From: Chloroflexota bacterium
GTDB lineage: Bacteria > Chloroflexota > Dehalococcoidia > GIF9 > AB-539-J10
Direction of reading: 5' to 3'
Assembly (NCBI GenBank): GCA_030670425.1
Contig: DAOVBS010000026.1
Span: 1 to 7,066 of the forward strand
Length of the DNA: 7,066 bases
The position numbers and the translations under genes are program-made. Shown here in pieces: positions 1 to 5,968 of this stretch (position 1 is its first letter; each line of letters opens with the position of its first letter). The notes below the pieces were generated by a model, which worked only from the letters and a program-made list of their open reading frames with translations, was not told the origin of the DNA and made no database searches.

Positions 1-1227
1 GTAGTCATAACTGGAGTTGGAGCGGTTACGCCACTAGGCATGGGTGCTGAGAAATCCTGGCAGGCCCTGTGCCAGGGAAAGTCAGGAGTCGGCAGGATTA
101 CTCGCTTCGATGCCTCGGATTTCGGCACGCAAATAGCCGCAGAAGTACACGACTTCAATCCCACGGATTTCCTGGACAAGAAAAGGATAAGAAGAACCGA
201 CCTGTTCGCCCAGTATGCCGTTGCTGCTATGCGAATGGCAGTTGACGATTCTGGCCTGACTATCGATGGGAAGAACGAGCACCGCGTAGGCGTGATAATA
301 GGCTCAGGCGTCGGAGGAATAGGCACATTGTGCAGCAATATCACCACCCTCATGGAAGGGAAAATGGAGGCCGTTTCACGCTTCCTCGTCTCAATGTTCA
401 TACCAAGTGCAGGGGCAAACGAGATCAGTGTTGCTCTAGGCGCCAAAGGGCCTAGCAGAAGCATAAGCACTGCTTGTGCCACAGGCGGCCATGCCATAGG
501 TGATGCCTGCAGGCTCATCCAGCACGGCGACGCCGATGCGATGATAGCGGGAGCAGCAGAAGCCAGTATTGTGCCCATATTTGTCTGGAGCATTTCCGCG
601 TTGGGAGCCTCATCTAGGAGAAACGACGAACCCGAAAAGGCAAGCCGTCCCTTTGACAAGAATCGGGACGGCTTTGTCACCGGAGAAGGGGCAGGGGTAG
701 TGGTCTTAGAAGAACTTGAGATGGCTAAAAGAAGGAGGGCCAATATCTACGGCGAGGTGGTCGGCTTTGGCTCCAATATCGATGCTTACCATGCAACCAA
801 GCCTGATTACAGGAGCCAGGCTCGATGCATACAATTGGCCTTGGCTGACGCCGCCATTTCGCCCAGTCAAGTCGACTACATAAACGCCCATGGTACGGCT
901 ACTCAGCTCAACGACTCATCTGAAACCAAGGCCATAAAGCTAACTTTGGGTAAACACAGTAACAGGGTGTTGATAAGCTCCAACAAGTCGATGATAGGCC
1001 ATCTCTGGAGCGCCGCTGGCACGGTGGAAGTCATATTCACCCTCCTTGCCATGCGAGACAGCATTGTTCCGCCCACCATCAATTACGAAACCCCTGACCC
1101 TTTATGCGACCTGGACTACGTCCCCAACATGGCCAGGAAAGCAGAGTTGGAGTGTGCCCTTTCCAACTCCTTCGGCTTCGGCGGCATGAACTCCGTGCTT
1201 GTCTTAAAGAAGCTGCCAGCAGACTAG
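1..1227 (+). CDS. fabF: 3-oxoacyl-[acyl-carrier-protein] synthase II (FabF-type), 5'-partial
   Basis: Condensing enzyme of fatty acid elongation: it transfers an acyl group to its active-site cysteine and condenses it with malonyl-ACP, releasing CO2, in the cytoplasm. The frame is open from base 1 and begins with the N-terminal strand VVITGVGAVTPLG, so only about 4-6 residues are missing; 408 residues are visible against about 413 in E. coli FabF. The Cys-His-His triad is intact: nucleophile Cys in STACATGG (fragment residue 159, codon 475-477), His in NAHGTAT (297, codon 889-891), and Lys/His in KSMIGHL (329 and 334). The C-terminal SNSFGFGG loop carries the gating Phe. Small departures from common FabF are Met in GFGGMN, where Thr is usual, and Trp after KSMIGHL. 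No acpP, fabD or fabG is visible on this side, so it may be the last gene of an upstream fab operon. A polyketide or secondary-metabolite ketosynthase is possible but less likely, given the stand-alone length and FabF-like motifs. Confidence 0.95.
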   Translation, partial: VVITGVGAVTPLGMGAEKSWQALCQGKSGVGRITRFDASDFGTQIAAEVHDFNPTDFLDKKRIRRTDLFAQYAVAAMRMAVDDSGLTIDGKNEHRVGVIIGSGVGGIGTLCSNITTLMEGKMEAVSRFLVSMFIPSAGANEISVALGAKGPSRSISTACATGGHAIGDACRLIQHGDADAMIAGAAEASIVPIFVWSISALGASSRRNDEPEKASRPFDKNRDGFVTGEGAGVVVLEELEMAKRRRANIYGEVVGFGSNIDAYHATKPDYRSQARCIQLALADAAISPSQVDYINAHGTATQLNDSSETKAIKLTLGKHSNRVLISSNKSMIGHLWSAAGTVEVIFTLLAMRDSIVPPTINYETPDPLCDLDYVPNMARKAELECALSNSFGFGGMNSVLVLKKLPAD

Positions 1228-1333
1228 TGTAGATAGTGGGTCCGGTGGCTTCCCCCAGTCAAGCTGAGATGCTCTCCACACGACCGCTTGGATTCTCACT
1301 GCGTGCTGAGGCTGCCTTCCCTCGACCGCGACA

Positions 1334-1363
1334 TTGCCCAATATGGGTGTACTGTGCTATCGT
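1334..1363 (+). promoter_or_regulatory. weak candidate sigma70 promoter upstream of the UPF0182 gene
   Basis: TTGCCC (1334-1339) and TATCGT (1358-1363) are 18 bases apart, and a TG one base before the -10 gives an extended -10 form. Each hexamer matches consensus at four of six positions. It lies in the 241-base spacer between fabF and the UPF0182 gene, which otherwise shows nothing recognisable: no clear terminator after fabF and no small gene with a binding site. A transcript starting near 1370 would have a leader of about 100 bases. The call rests on hexamer matches alone. Confidence 0.25.
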
Positions 1364-1456
1364 GTCAGTCACGCTGGCTCTGGGCACTTTCGACAACCCG
1401 AACAGGGCAGAGGTGAGAGAGCATCGTGGCGCTACTTGCTAGCCTTTAAGAGAGTC

Positions 1457-1464
1457 GAGGGAGG
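1457..1464 (+). promoter_or_regulatory. ribosome binding site deciding a TTG start for the UPF0182 gene
   Basis: GAGGGAGG is the only strong Shine-Dalgarno sequence near the 5' end of this frame. It sits four bases before TTG at 1469 and 13 bases before a second in-frame TTG at 1478. The frame is open further upstream (ATG at 1343), but the roughly 45 extra residues look unlike the family and have no binding site, so the TTG at 1469 is preferred. Confidence 0.6.
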
Positions 1465-1468
1465 CATA

Positions 1469-4231
1469 TTGAATTCATTGGAAAAGAAATGGCAACGCTG
1501 GTTTCCCGAAAGCGCAGGTAGTGAACGCACACCCACTGCTCAAGTTGGCCGAGGGATATCCAAGAGGTTCTTGATACCGGCAGTGATCCTGGCCCTGTTT
1601 GTCCTCTTGAGCGTAGCCAAGGGGATATACACCGAATGGCTCTGGTTCAACAGCCTGGGCTATGGCAGCGTATATGTTACCGTCCTCAAAGCTAAAGTCC
1701 TCACTTTCTTCTCTGCGGCGGCCGTATTCTGCATCTTGTTCCTGGGGAATCTGGCGTTGGCCACGCGCCTAGCGCCGAGAAAGGAGAGGCGTTCCTGGCC
1801 TTGGCCGGTGGTGAGCCGGCTACAGGCACTTTCCAAGTGGAGCATCATCTTGGGGACAGCCGCCCTGAGCCTGGTGTTCGGACTGGCAGCCCAGAGCAGT
1901 TGGGAACTTATTCTCAGGTTTATCAACCAGCAGCCCTTTGGCATAGCAGACCCGGTTTTCAATAGGGACATCGCCTTCTATGTGTTCTCGTTACCTTTCC
2001 TTAGCCTGCTCAGAGGGTGGCTGTCGGGCGTCCTGATTATCACTCTTATTGGCGTTGCCAGCGTGTACCTCTTCAGTTCATCCGATCAGCGCACCGGCTT
2101 CGGTCACTCCAAGCCAATCTTGGTACACCTCAGTCTGCTGATAGTCGCTACTCTAGGCCTTTTCGCCTGGGGCTACTGGCTCGGCATCTGGGAGCTAGTC
2201 TTCTCCAAACGCGGAGCGGTCTTTGGAGCTGGCTACACTGATATTCATGCCCAGCTTCCAGCGCAGTGGGTACTTGTGGCAACAGTACTAATCGTTGCCG
2301 GCGTAATTATCGCTTCTCTTCTCAGGCACAAGTACCGCTGGCTGGCGTACAGCCTGGTGGCATGGGTAGCGGTTGGCATTCTGGTCGGCCAGGTCTTTCC
2401 CGGCTTGGTACAACGATTCCAGGTTCAGCCCAACGAGCTCGGGTTGGAGACTCCGTACATCGAATACAACATCCAGGCGACCAGAGAAGCCTTTGCCTTG
2501 GACCGGGTTGACGAACAGTCCTTCCCTGCAGAGCCAATGCCAAGCCGCCAGGATATTGACGAAAACAACCTGACTATCAAGAACATCAGGCTCTGGGACC
2601 ATCGCCCTCTGAAGGATACCTATAATCAGATACAGTCGATCCGGCTCTACTATGACTTTAATGATGTTGACGTCGATCGCTATGTTATCGACGGTGAATA
2701 CCGCCAGGTTATGCTGTCAGCCCGAGAGCTATCGGCGGATAAACTGGCGAGTGAAGCCCAGACCTGGGTCAACCGCAAGCTACAGTTCACACACGGCTAC
2801 GGTGTTGCCATGAGCCCGGTAAATGAGGTCAGTGCTGAGGGAGGGCTGCCTGTGCTGCTGGTGAAGGATATCCCTCCCGTCGGTGACTTCACCATAGAAC
2901 GGCCTGAGATATACTTCGGCGAGAAGACGGATGACTATGTGATTGTGAAAACGGATACCCAGGAATTCGACTATCCCATGGGCGATGAGAACGTCTACAC
3001 CTACTATCAGGGAACGGGAGGCGTTGGCATAGGAAGTCTCGTCCGCCGCGTGTCGTACGCCTGGCAACTTGCCGACCTCAATATCCTCATAAGTGGGGAA
3101 TTGGGGGCCGAGAGCAGGGTCCTATACTATCGAAACATACGTGAGAGAGTGCACCACCTGGCGCCCTTCTTGATGCTGGACAGCGACCCATATATGGTTC
3201 TGATGGAAGGAGGGCTGTTCTGGATACAGGATGCCTATACCATCGGCGACCGATATCCCTATTCTGAGCCACTCGATAGCGGGCTAAACTACATCCGCAA
3301 CAGCGTCAAAGCAGTTATTGATGCCTACAACGGCAGCGTCACTTTCTATATCTCTGACCCACAAGACCCTCTGATACGCACGTATCAGGCGATCTTCCCC
3401 GATCTCTTTGTCCCAATGGGGCAGATGCCCGAGTCTGTACGAGACCATCTCCGTTATCCCGAGAACATGTTCAATGTACAGGCCTCGGTATATCAGGGCT
3501 ACCACATGCGTGACGCGCGGGTGTTCTACAACAAGGAAGACCTGTGGGCCGTACCCAGAGAGGTCTACGCCAGCCAAGAACAGCTCATGGAGCCCTATTA
3601 CGTCATCATGCGCTTGCCCAATGAGGAGAAAGAGGAATTCCTGCTCATGTTGCCGTTTACCCCGGTGAACAAGAACAACACTATCGGCTGGCTTGCTGCC
3701 CGCTGCGACGGGGAGAACTACGGCACGCTGATTGCCTACCACTTTCCCAAGGAGCGCTTGGTCTATGGTCCCAGTCAGATTGAAAACCGAATCCAGCAAG
3801 ATACAGTCATCACTGAACAGCTGGCGTTGTGGGGTCGGGGTGGTTCTCGAGTGATCCGCGGGAACCTCCTGGTAATTCCCCTGGGGAGCTCCAACCTTTA
3901 CGTTGAGGCAGTTTTCCTCCAGGCCGAGGCTGGAGGCCTTCCAGAACTGAAGAGAGTCATAGTCGCCGCCGGCGACCGAGTAGCCATGGAGCCCACACTG
4001 AGTCAGAGCCTTCAAGCCATCTTTGGCTCCGAGGCACTTCCCACCGAAGGAGAAAGCAAACCTCCGCCTTCTGAGCCAGCAGGTGTTGACATAGCCGCCC
4101 TAGTTCTGGAAGCCCAACAACACTATGAGTCAGCTCAGCGACACCTCAGGGCAGGCGATTGGGCTGCCTACGGTAGAGAACTGGAGGCACTTAAGGCGGT
4201 GCTGGATAGATTGGAGGGCCTCGTTGCATGA
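1469..4231 (+). CDS. UPF0182 family integral membrane protein
   Basis: A 920-residue member of UPF0182 (Pfam PF03699), a family of large membrane proteins whose biochemical role is not established. After a basic cytoplasmic tail, seven hydrophobic segments lie at about residues 34-54, 78-98, 125-141, 184-204, 217-238, 266-285 and 291-309. A large, mostly soluble region of about 550 residues follows and is probably outside the membrane. Family hallmarks are visible: EWLWFNSLGY after segment 1, a DPVFNRDIAFYVFSLPF block before segment 4, HHLAPFLMLDSDPY, WIQDAYT, NYIRNSVKAVIDAY, HLRYPENMF and the VFYNKEDLW block. Near residue 870 a Pro/Ser-rich linker leads to a helical, charged C-terminus of about 45 residues. 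The length is normal for the family and the frame has no interruption. The start is set at TTG 1469 by the GAGGGAGG site; the ATG at 1343 would add an unfamily-like extension. It is probably transcribed alone, or possibly with the cyclophilin 124 bases downstream. The family assignment is firm; function is unknown. Confidence 0.95.
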   Translation: MNSLEKKWQRWFPESAGSERTPTAQVGRGISKRFLIPAVILALFVLLSVAKGIYTEWLWFNSLGYGSVYVTVLKAKVLTFFSAAAVFCILFLGNLALATRLAPRKERRSWPWPVVSRLQALSKWSIILGTAALSLVFGLAAQSSWELILRFINQQPFGIADPVFNRDIAFYVFSLPFLSLLRGWLSGVLIITLIGVASVYLFSSSDQRTGFGHSKPILVHLSLLIVATLGLFAWGYWLGIWELVFSKRGAVFGAGYTDIHAQLPAQWVLVATVLIVAGVIIASLLRHKYRWLAYSLVAWVAVGILVGQVFPGLVQRFQVQPNELGLETPYIEYNIQATREAFALDRVDEQSFPAEPMPSRQDIDENNLTIKNIRLWDHRPLKDTYNQIQSIRLYYDFNDVDVDRYVIDGEYRQVMLSARELSADKLASEAQTWVNRKLQFTHGYGVAMSPVNEVSAEGGLPVLLVKDIPPVGDFTIERPEIYFGEKTDDYVIVKTDTQEFDYPMGDENVYTYYQGTGGVGIGSLVRRVSYAWQLADLNILISGELGAESRVLYYRNIRERVHHLAPFLMLDSDPYMVLMEGGLFWIQDAYTIGDRYPYSEPLDSGLNYIRNSVKAVIDAYNGSVTFYISDPQDPLIRTYQAIFPDLFVPMGQMPESVRDHLRYPENMFNVQASVYQGYHMRDARVFYNKEDLWAVPREVYASQEQLMEPYYVIMRLPNEEKEEFLLMLPFTPVNKNNTIGWLAARCDGENYGTLIAYHFPKERLVYGPSQIENRIQQDTVITEQLALWGRGGSRVIRGNLLVIPLGSSNLYVEAVFLQAEAGGLPELKRVIVAAGDRVAMEPTLSQSLQAIFGSEALPTEGESKPPPSEPAGVDIAALVLEAQQHYESAQRHLRAGDWAAYGRELEALKAVLDRLEGLVA

Positions 4232-4274
4232 ATTGACGGGCCCCTGCAATGCAGCGTAGGTGCGTAGGCACTCC

Positions 4275-4294
4275 GCCAGGGACATTGGCTTTTT
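4275..4294 (+). terminator. weak intrinsic-terminator-like element after the UPF0182 gene
   Basis: GCCA (4275-4278) can pair with TGGC (4286-4289) across a seven-base loop, followed at once by five T residues. It lies 44 bases after the UPF0182 stop codon and before the cyclophilin binding site, where a terminator would fit. A four-pair stem is short for efficient termination, so this is only a candidate. A neighbouring GTGC/GCAC four-pair hairpin (4260-4271) could add structure. Confidence 0.25.
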
Positions 4295-4340
4295 GCGCCA
4301 TGCGTTGCAGGTATTCCAAAGGTACACCACAGGTGGGCAC

Positions 4341-4347
4341 GGAGGAG
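4341..4347 (+). promoter_or_regulatory. ribosome binding site of the cyclophilin gene
   Basis: GGAGGAG lies eight bases before ATG 4356. It selects this start over the in-frame upstream GTG at 4260 region, which has no such site and would place the export signal internally. Confidence 0.75.
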
Positions 4348-4355
4348 CTAGGTCT

Positions 4356-4919
4356 ATGATAAACAGCAACCTGTCCCGAATCACCTGTCTCGTCCTGGTT
4401 TCGCTGACACTGGTCGGCGCATCATGCGCCGCTGAAGCGCCGAAGAAGAAGAGCTACTCAGCACCACCACCGATAACAATTGACAGCAGCAAGCAATACG
4501 CCGCCACCATTGAAACGGAAAAGGGGGATCTCGTGCTGGAGCTGTTCGCCAGCGACGCTACGGTAACGGTTAACAACTTTGTGTTCCTCGCCCGCGAGGG
4601 GTTCTACGACAATACCACATTCCATCGCGTGGTACCCGACTTTGTAGTTCAGGGAGGAGACCCCACGGGAACCGGAACGGGTACTCCCGGTTACTACATT
4701 GATGACGAATTCAGCGAACACACCCATGTCTCCGGTGCCCTCTCAATGGCTAACTCCGGTCCCAACAGGAACGGCTGCCAGTTCTTCATTACCTACGAGG
4801 CCCGGCCCCACCTTGACGGCAAACACTCGGTGTTTGGCCAGCTAGTAGGCGGAATGGACGTTCTCCAGAAGATTGAGCAGGACGACCTCATAATACGAGT
4901 AACGATTGCGGAGAGCTAG
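4356..4919 (+). CDS. exported cyclophilin-type peptidyl-prolyl cis-trans isomerase (probable lipoprotein)
   Basis: It catalyses cis-trans isomerisation of X-Pro bonds and probably assists folding of exported proteins outside the cytoplasmic membrane. The 187-residue product begins with a signal peptide: Arg8, a hydrophobic stretch at 9-22 and then GASC with Cys24, which reads as a lipoprotein cleavage site although Gly at -3 is not canonical. A Lys/Pro-rich spacer (28-40) precedes a compact cyclophilin domain from about residue 47 to the end. Diagnostic motifs are FHRVVPDFVVQGGD with catalytic Arg91, GALSMAN (127-133), NGCQFFIT (139-146), and HLDGKHSVFGQ (152-162). The Trp of cyclosporin-sensitive eukaryotic cyclophilins is replaced by His157, as is common in small bacterial forms. 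Length suits a minimal secreted bacterial cyclophilin. The start is fixed by GGAGGAG eight bases upstream and by the signal peptide. Enzyme class is near certain; lipid attachment is likely but not proven. Confidence 0.95.
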   Translation: MINSNLSRITCLVLVSLTLVGASCAAEAPKKKSYSAPPPITIDSSKQYAATIETEKGDLVLELFASDATVTVNNFVFLAREGFYDNTTFHRVVPDFVVQGGDPTGTGTGTPGYYIDDEFSEHTHVSGALSMANSGPNRNGCQFFITYEARPHLDGKHSVFGQLVGGMDVLQKIEQDDLIIRVTIAES

Positions 4920-4926
4920 TTCAGCT

Positions 4927-4940
4927 GGGCTGTACAGCCC
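4927..4940 (+). repeat. perfect 14-base palindrome just after the cyclophilin stop
   Basis: GGGCTGTACAGCCC is its own reverse complement and begins seven bases after the cyclophilin stop codon. In RNA it can form a GGGCT/AGCCC hairpin with a GUAC loop. No T-run follows, so a standard Rho-independent terminator is not supported; it could stabilise the mRNA 3' end or be a protein-binding site. A second copy of ACAGCCC at 4974-4980 could pair with GGGCTGT instead, giving two mutually exclusive structures. Confidence 0.5.
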
Positions 4941-5241
4941 CATCTGGAGACGCTTGATTAGCGAGGGTCCTACACAGCCCTCAGCCCGGAACCTGATTGC
5001 TGCGCACCGCGTGGTCACAGCCAAGCTCATCTTCCTCAAGCGGACAATCGAGTCAACAGCGAGCTTTGATACCTCCTCCCCAGCAGACAGAGTGCCATCA
5101 GCCACCGCAGCCGTGTCCGATTTCTCGATCTCTGCGGATGCAACACGCGATGTTGCCCGAAGGAGGAGTACGTATGTGATTCATTGCCCACAACACACGA
5201 TCCACGCCGCGGCGGCTTTAACTGGCCCACCCTATGTTTCA
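4941..5241. other. mostly non-coding spacer with no confident gene
   Basis: This stretch between the cyclophilin and the small gene at 5285 has open frames on both strands. The plus-strand frame is rich in Ser, Ala and Thr without any domain and runs out of the cyclophilin end, which looks like chance. A minus-strand frame from ATG 5105 reads back into the cyclophilin gene, and a short stretch of it weakly resembles a winged-helix motif. A strong Shine-Dalgarno at 5161-5168 and the palindrome before 4941 are the only distinct signals. Confidence 0.5.
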
Positions 5242-5262
5242 TTGACACTAGATACCCCCTAA
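5176..5262 (+). CDS. possible 28-residue small ORF with GTG start
   Basis: AAGGAGGAG at 5160-5168 is the best Shine-Dalgarno sequence in the right half of the window, ending about eight bases before overlapping starts: ATG at 5174, immediately followed by TGA, and GTG at 5176, which opens 28 codons to TAA at 5260-5262. The predicted peptide (beginning with IHCPQHTIH after the start) has no recognisable domain or membrane segment. Its end overlaps the -35 box and spacer of the consensus promoter for the next gene. It may be a short leader peptide, a decayed gene start or chance; the only support is the binding site and its spacing. Confidence 0.2.
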   Translation: MIHCPQHTIHAAAALTGPPYVSLTLDTP

Positions 5263-5270
5263 AGTATAAT
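5242..5270 (+). promoter_or_regulatory. perfect-consensus sigma70 promoter
   Basis: TTGACA at 5242-5247 and TATAAT at 5265-5270 are separated by exactly 17 bases, so both hexamers and the spacer match the ideal housekeeping promoter. Transcription would start about 5276-5278, only about 7-9 bases before the ATG at 5285, and would continue through the tRNA-Lys gene. Such strength suits a tRNA transcript. Confidence 0.85.
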
Positions 5271-5284
5271 CTTTCCAAGTACCA

Positions 5285-5572
5285 ATGCGAATAAAGCTGA
5301 AGACAGAGCAACTGGACGAGTTGAAGCACCAACTTCCCTTTGAGGTGGTGTTAGAACAGGCCAGGGATGTTAGGGGTTTCCTTGAGATTCTGGGGCACCA
5401 TATGCCGTGGAATGACATGGGTTTGACCAAGTTTGGTGACCCGGTGAAGAAGCCAAATCGAGTAGCTTTCTCCGTTGAGCCAACTGACGATGGCTACATT
5501 TGTGATATCCACCCCGCGTTCGCTTGCTACGTTTCCGGCATGCTGGACCATAATAAGAATTCGCACGAATAG
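5285..5572 (+). CDS. hypothetical protein of 95 residues upstream of tRNA-Lys
   Basis: I do not recognise this protein. It is small, soluble-looking and of mixed charge: a Lys/Glu-rich, probably helical N-terminal half (residues 1-35, with LKTEQLDELKHQL), then a His/Trp-containing middle (HHMPWNDMG) and a Gly/Pro-punctuated C-terminal half with AFSVEP and DGYICDIHPAF, and two cysteines. There is no signal peptide or membrane segment. It follows a perfect sigma70 promoter whose predicted start point is about 8 bases before the ATG, and there is no Shine-Dalgarno, so translation may begin from a nearly leaderless mRNA. The tRNA-Lys gene begins 10 bases after its stop, so the two probably share a transcript. 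The balanced residue composition and the promoter placement favour a real gene, but an alternative is that the promoter serves only the tRNA and this frame is chance. Confidence 0.55.
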   Translation: MRIKLKTEQLDELKHQLPFEVVLEQARDVRGFLEILGHHMPWNDMGLTKFGDPVKKPNRVAFSVEPTDDGYICDIHPAFACYVSGMLDHNKNSHE

Positions 5573-5582
5573 TCCTCGCTAG

Positions 5583-5658
5583 GGGCCGTTAGCTCAGTTG
5601 GCAGAGCACCTGACTTTTAATCAGGGTGTCGCAGGTTCGAATCCTGTACGGCCTACCA
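5583..5658 (+). tRNA. tRNA-Lys (anticodon TTT)
   Basis: A full 76-base cloverleaf can be drawn. The acceptor arm GGGCCGT (5583-5589) pairs with ACGGCCT (5648-5654), with a G-U first pair. The D arm uses GCTC/GAGC. The anticodon stem CCTGA/TCAGG holds the loop CTTTTAA with anticodon TTT at 5616-5618. A five-base variable loop follows, then the T arm GCAGG-TTCGAAT-CCTGT (5631-5647), discriminator A at 5655, and an encoded CCA at 5656-5658. It reads AAA and AAG lysine codons and strongly resembles bacterial tRNA-Lys. It is probably transcribed from the promoter at 5242. No clear terminator follows. Confidence 0.98.
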
Positions 5659-5679
5659 AAGCTAGCACGAGACGAGAAC

Positions 5680-5842
5680 CAAGTCAGATCCACTGTGCGA
5701 CGCCTTGGCTCGCATTGTGGCATCAGTACAAAGAACGTAGTCCACGGAGTACTTCGAAAGTCTGAAGCGTCGGCTCGCCACATAGGTGGTGGCCGACTTC
5801 GTCTCCAGCTCTGATCAAGTCAGCGGCGAGGCCGCTTGGCTC
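5680..5842 (+). repeat. two spaced direct repeats CAAGTCAG...CTTGGCTC
   Basis: The word CAAGTCAG occurs at 5680-5687 and 5816-5823, and in each case CTTGGCTC follows, at 5704-5711 and 5835-5842. The gaps within the pairs are 16 and 11 bases, and the copies are about 131-136 bases apart. CAAG and CTTG are complementary, so each copy could also form a small stem. It may be an old duplication or a pair of binding or structural elements. Confidence 0.4.
5764..5800. other. stable bulged stem-loop downstream of tRNA-Lys
   Basis: Fifteen base pairs can be drawn: GAAG with CTTC (5764-5767/5797-5800), TCGGC with GCCGA (5770-5774/5792-5796), and a six-pair tip at 5776-5781/5786-5791 including one G-U, closed by an ATAG tetraloop. 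The bulges are only two bases and one base, all on the 5' side. No T-run follows on either strand, so it is not a typical intrinsic terminator. It could be an mRNA 3' end stabiliser or part of a small RNA. Confidence 0.45.
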
Positions 5843-5952
5843 AGTGATCTCTGGTAGCAGGATAGCCAGACAGCAGATATGCGGTACAAGAAATGACTAG
5901 ACCCGACCATTGGTGCGCCTGTGTGGCTCCTATGACACGAGAGGTCTGGTTT

Positions 5953-5968
5953 GCCTGATAGCTCAGGC
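5953..5968 (-). terminator. hairpin just after the PadR stop, weak terminator candidate
   Basis: GCCTGA (5953-5958) pairs perfectly with TCAGGC (5963-5968) around a TAGC loop, starting five bases beyond the PadR stop codon in its reading direction. On the minus strand the stem is followed by AAACC rather than T residues, so efficient Rho-independent termination is doubtful. Position is the main support. Confidence 0.3.

Noticed and set aside
1236..1442. 68-codon frame in the fabF-UPF0182 spacer
   Set aside because: No Shine-Dalgarno, no recognisable family, and it overlaps the upstream region of the UPF0182 gene.
3284..4015. Long 243-codon open frame on the minus strand
   Set aside because: It lies wholly inside the UPF0182 gene, whose conserved family blocks are on the plus strand, has no binding site, and is explained by codon usage of the sense gene.
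4906..5175. Plus-strand frame running from the cyclophilin end through the spacer
   Set aside because: It starts inside the cyclophilin gene without a binding site and has chance-like Ser/Ala/Thr-rich composition; only its last 28 codons behind the Shine-Dalgarno were kept as a weak candidate.
5351..5566. 71-codon minus-strand frame opposite the orphan small gene
   Set aside because: No promoter or binding site on that strand, whereas the plus strand has a perfect promoter; treated as a shadow.
5648..5680. Possible integration (att) site at the tRNA-Lys 3' end
   Set aside because: tRNA genes are frequent targets, but no second copy of the T-arm/acceptor sequence and no integrase appear in the window.
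5589..5783. Minus-strand 64-codon frame containing GRPYRIRTCDTLIKSQ
   Set aside because: This is the antisense translation of the tRNA-Lys gene, a well-known false protein that spreads through automatic annotation.
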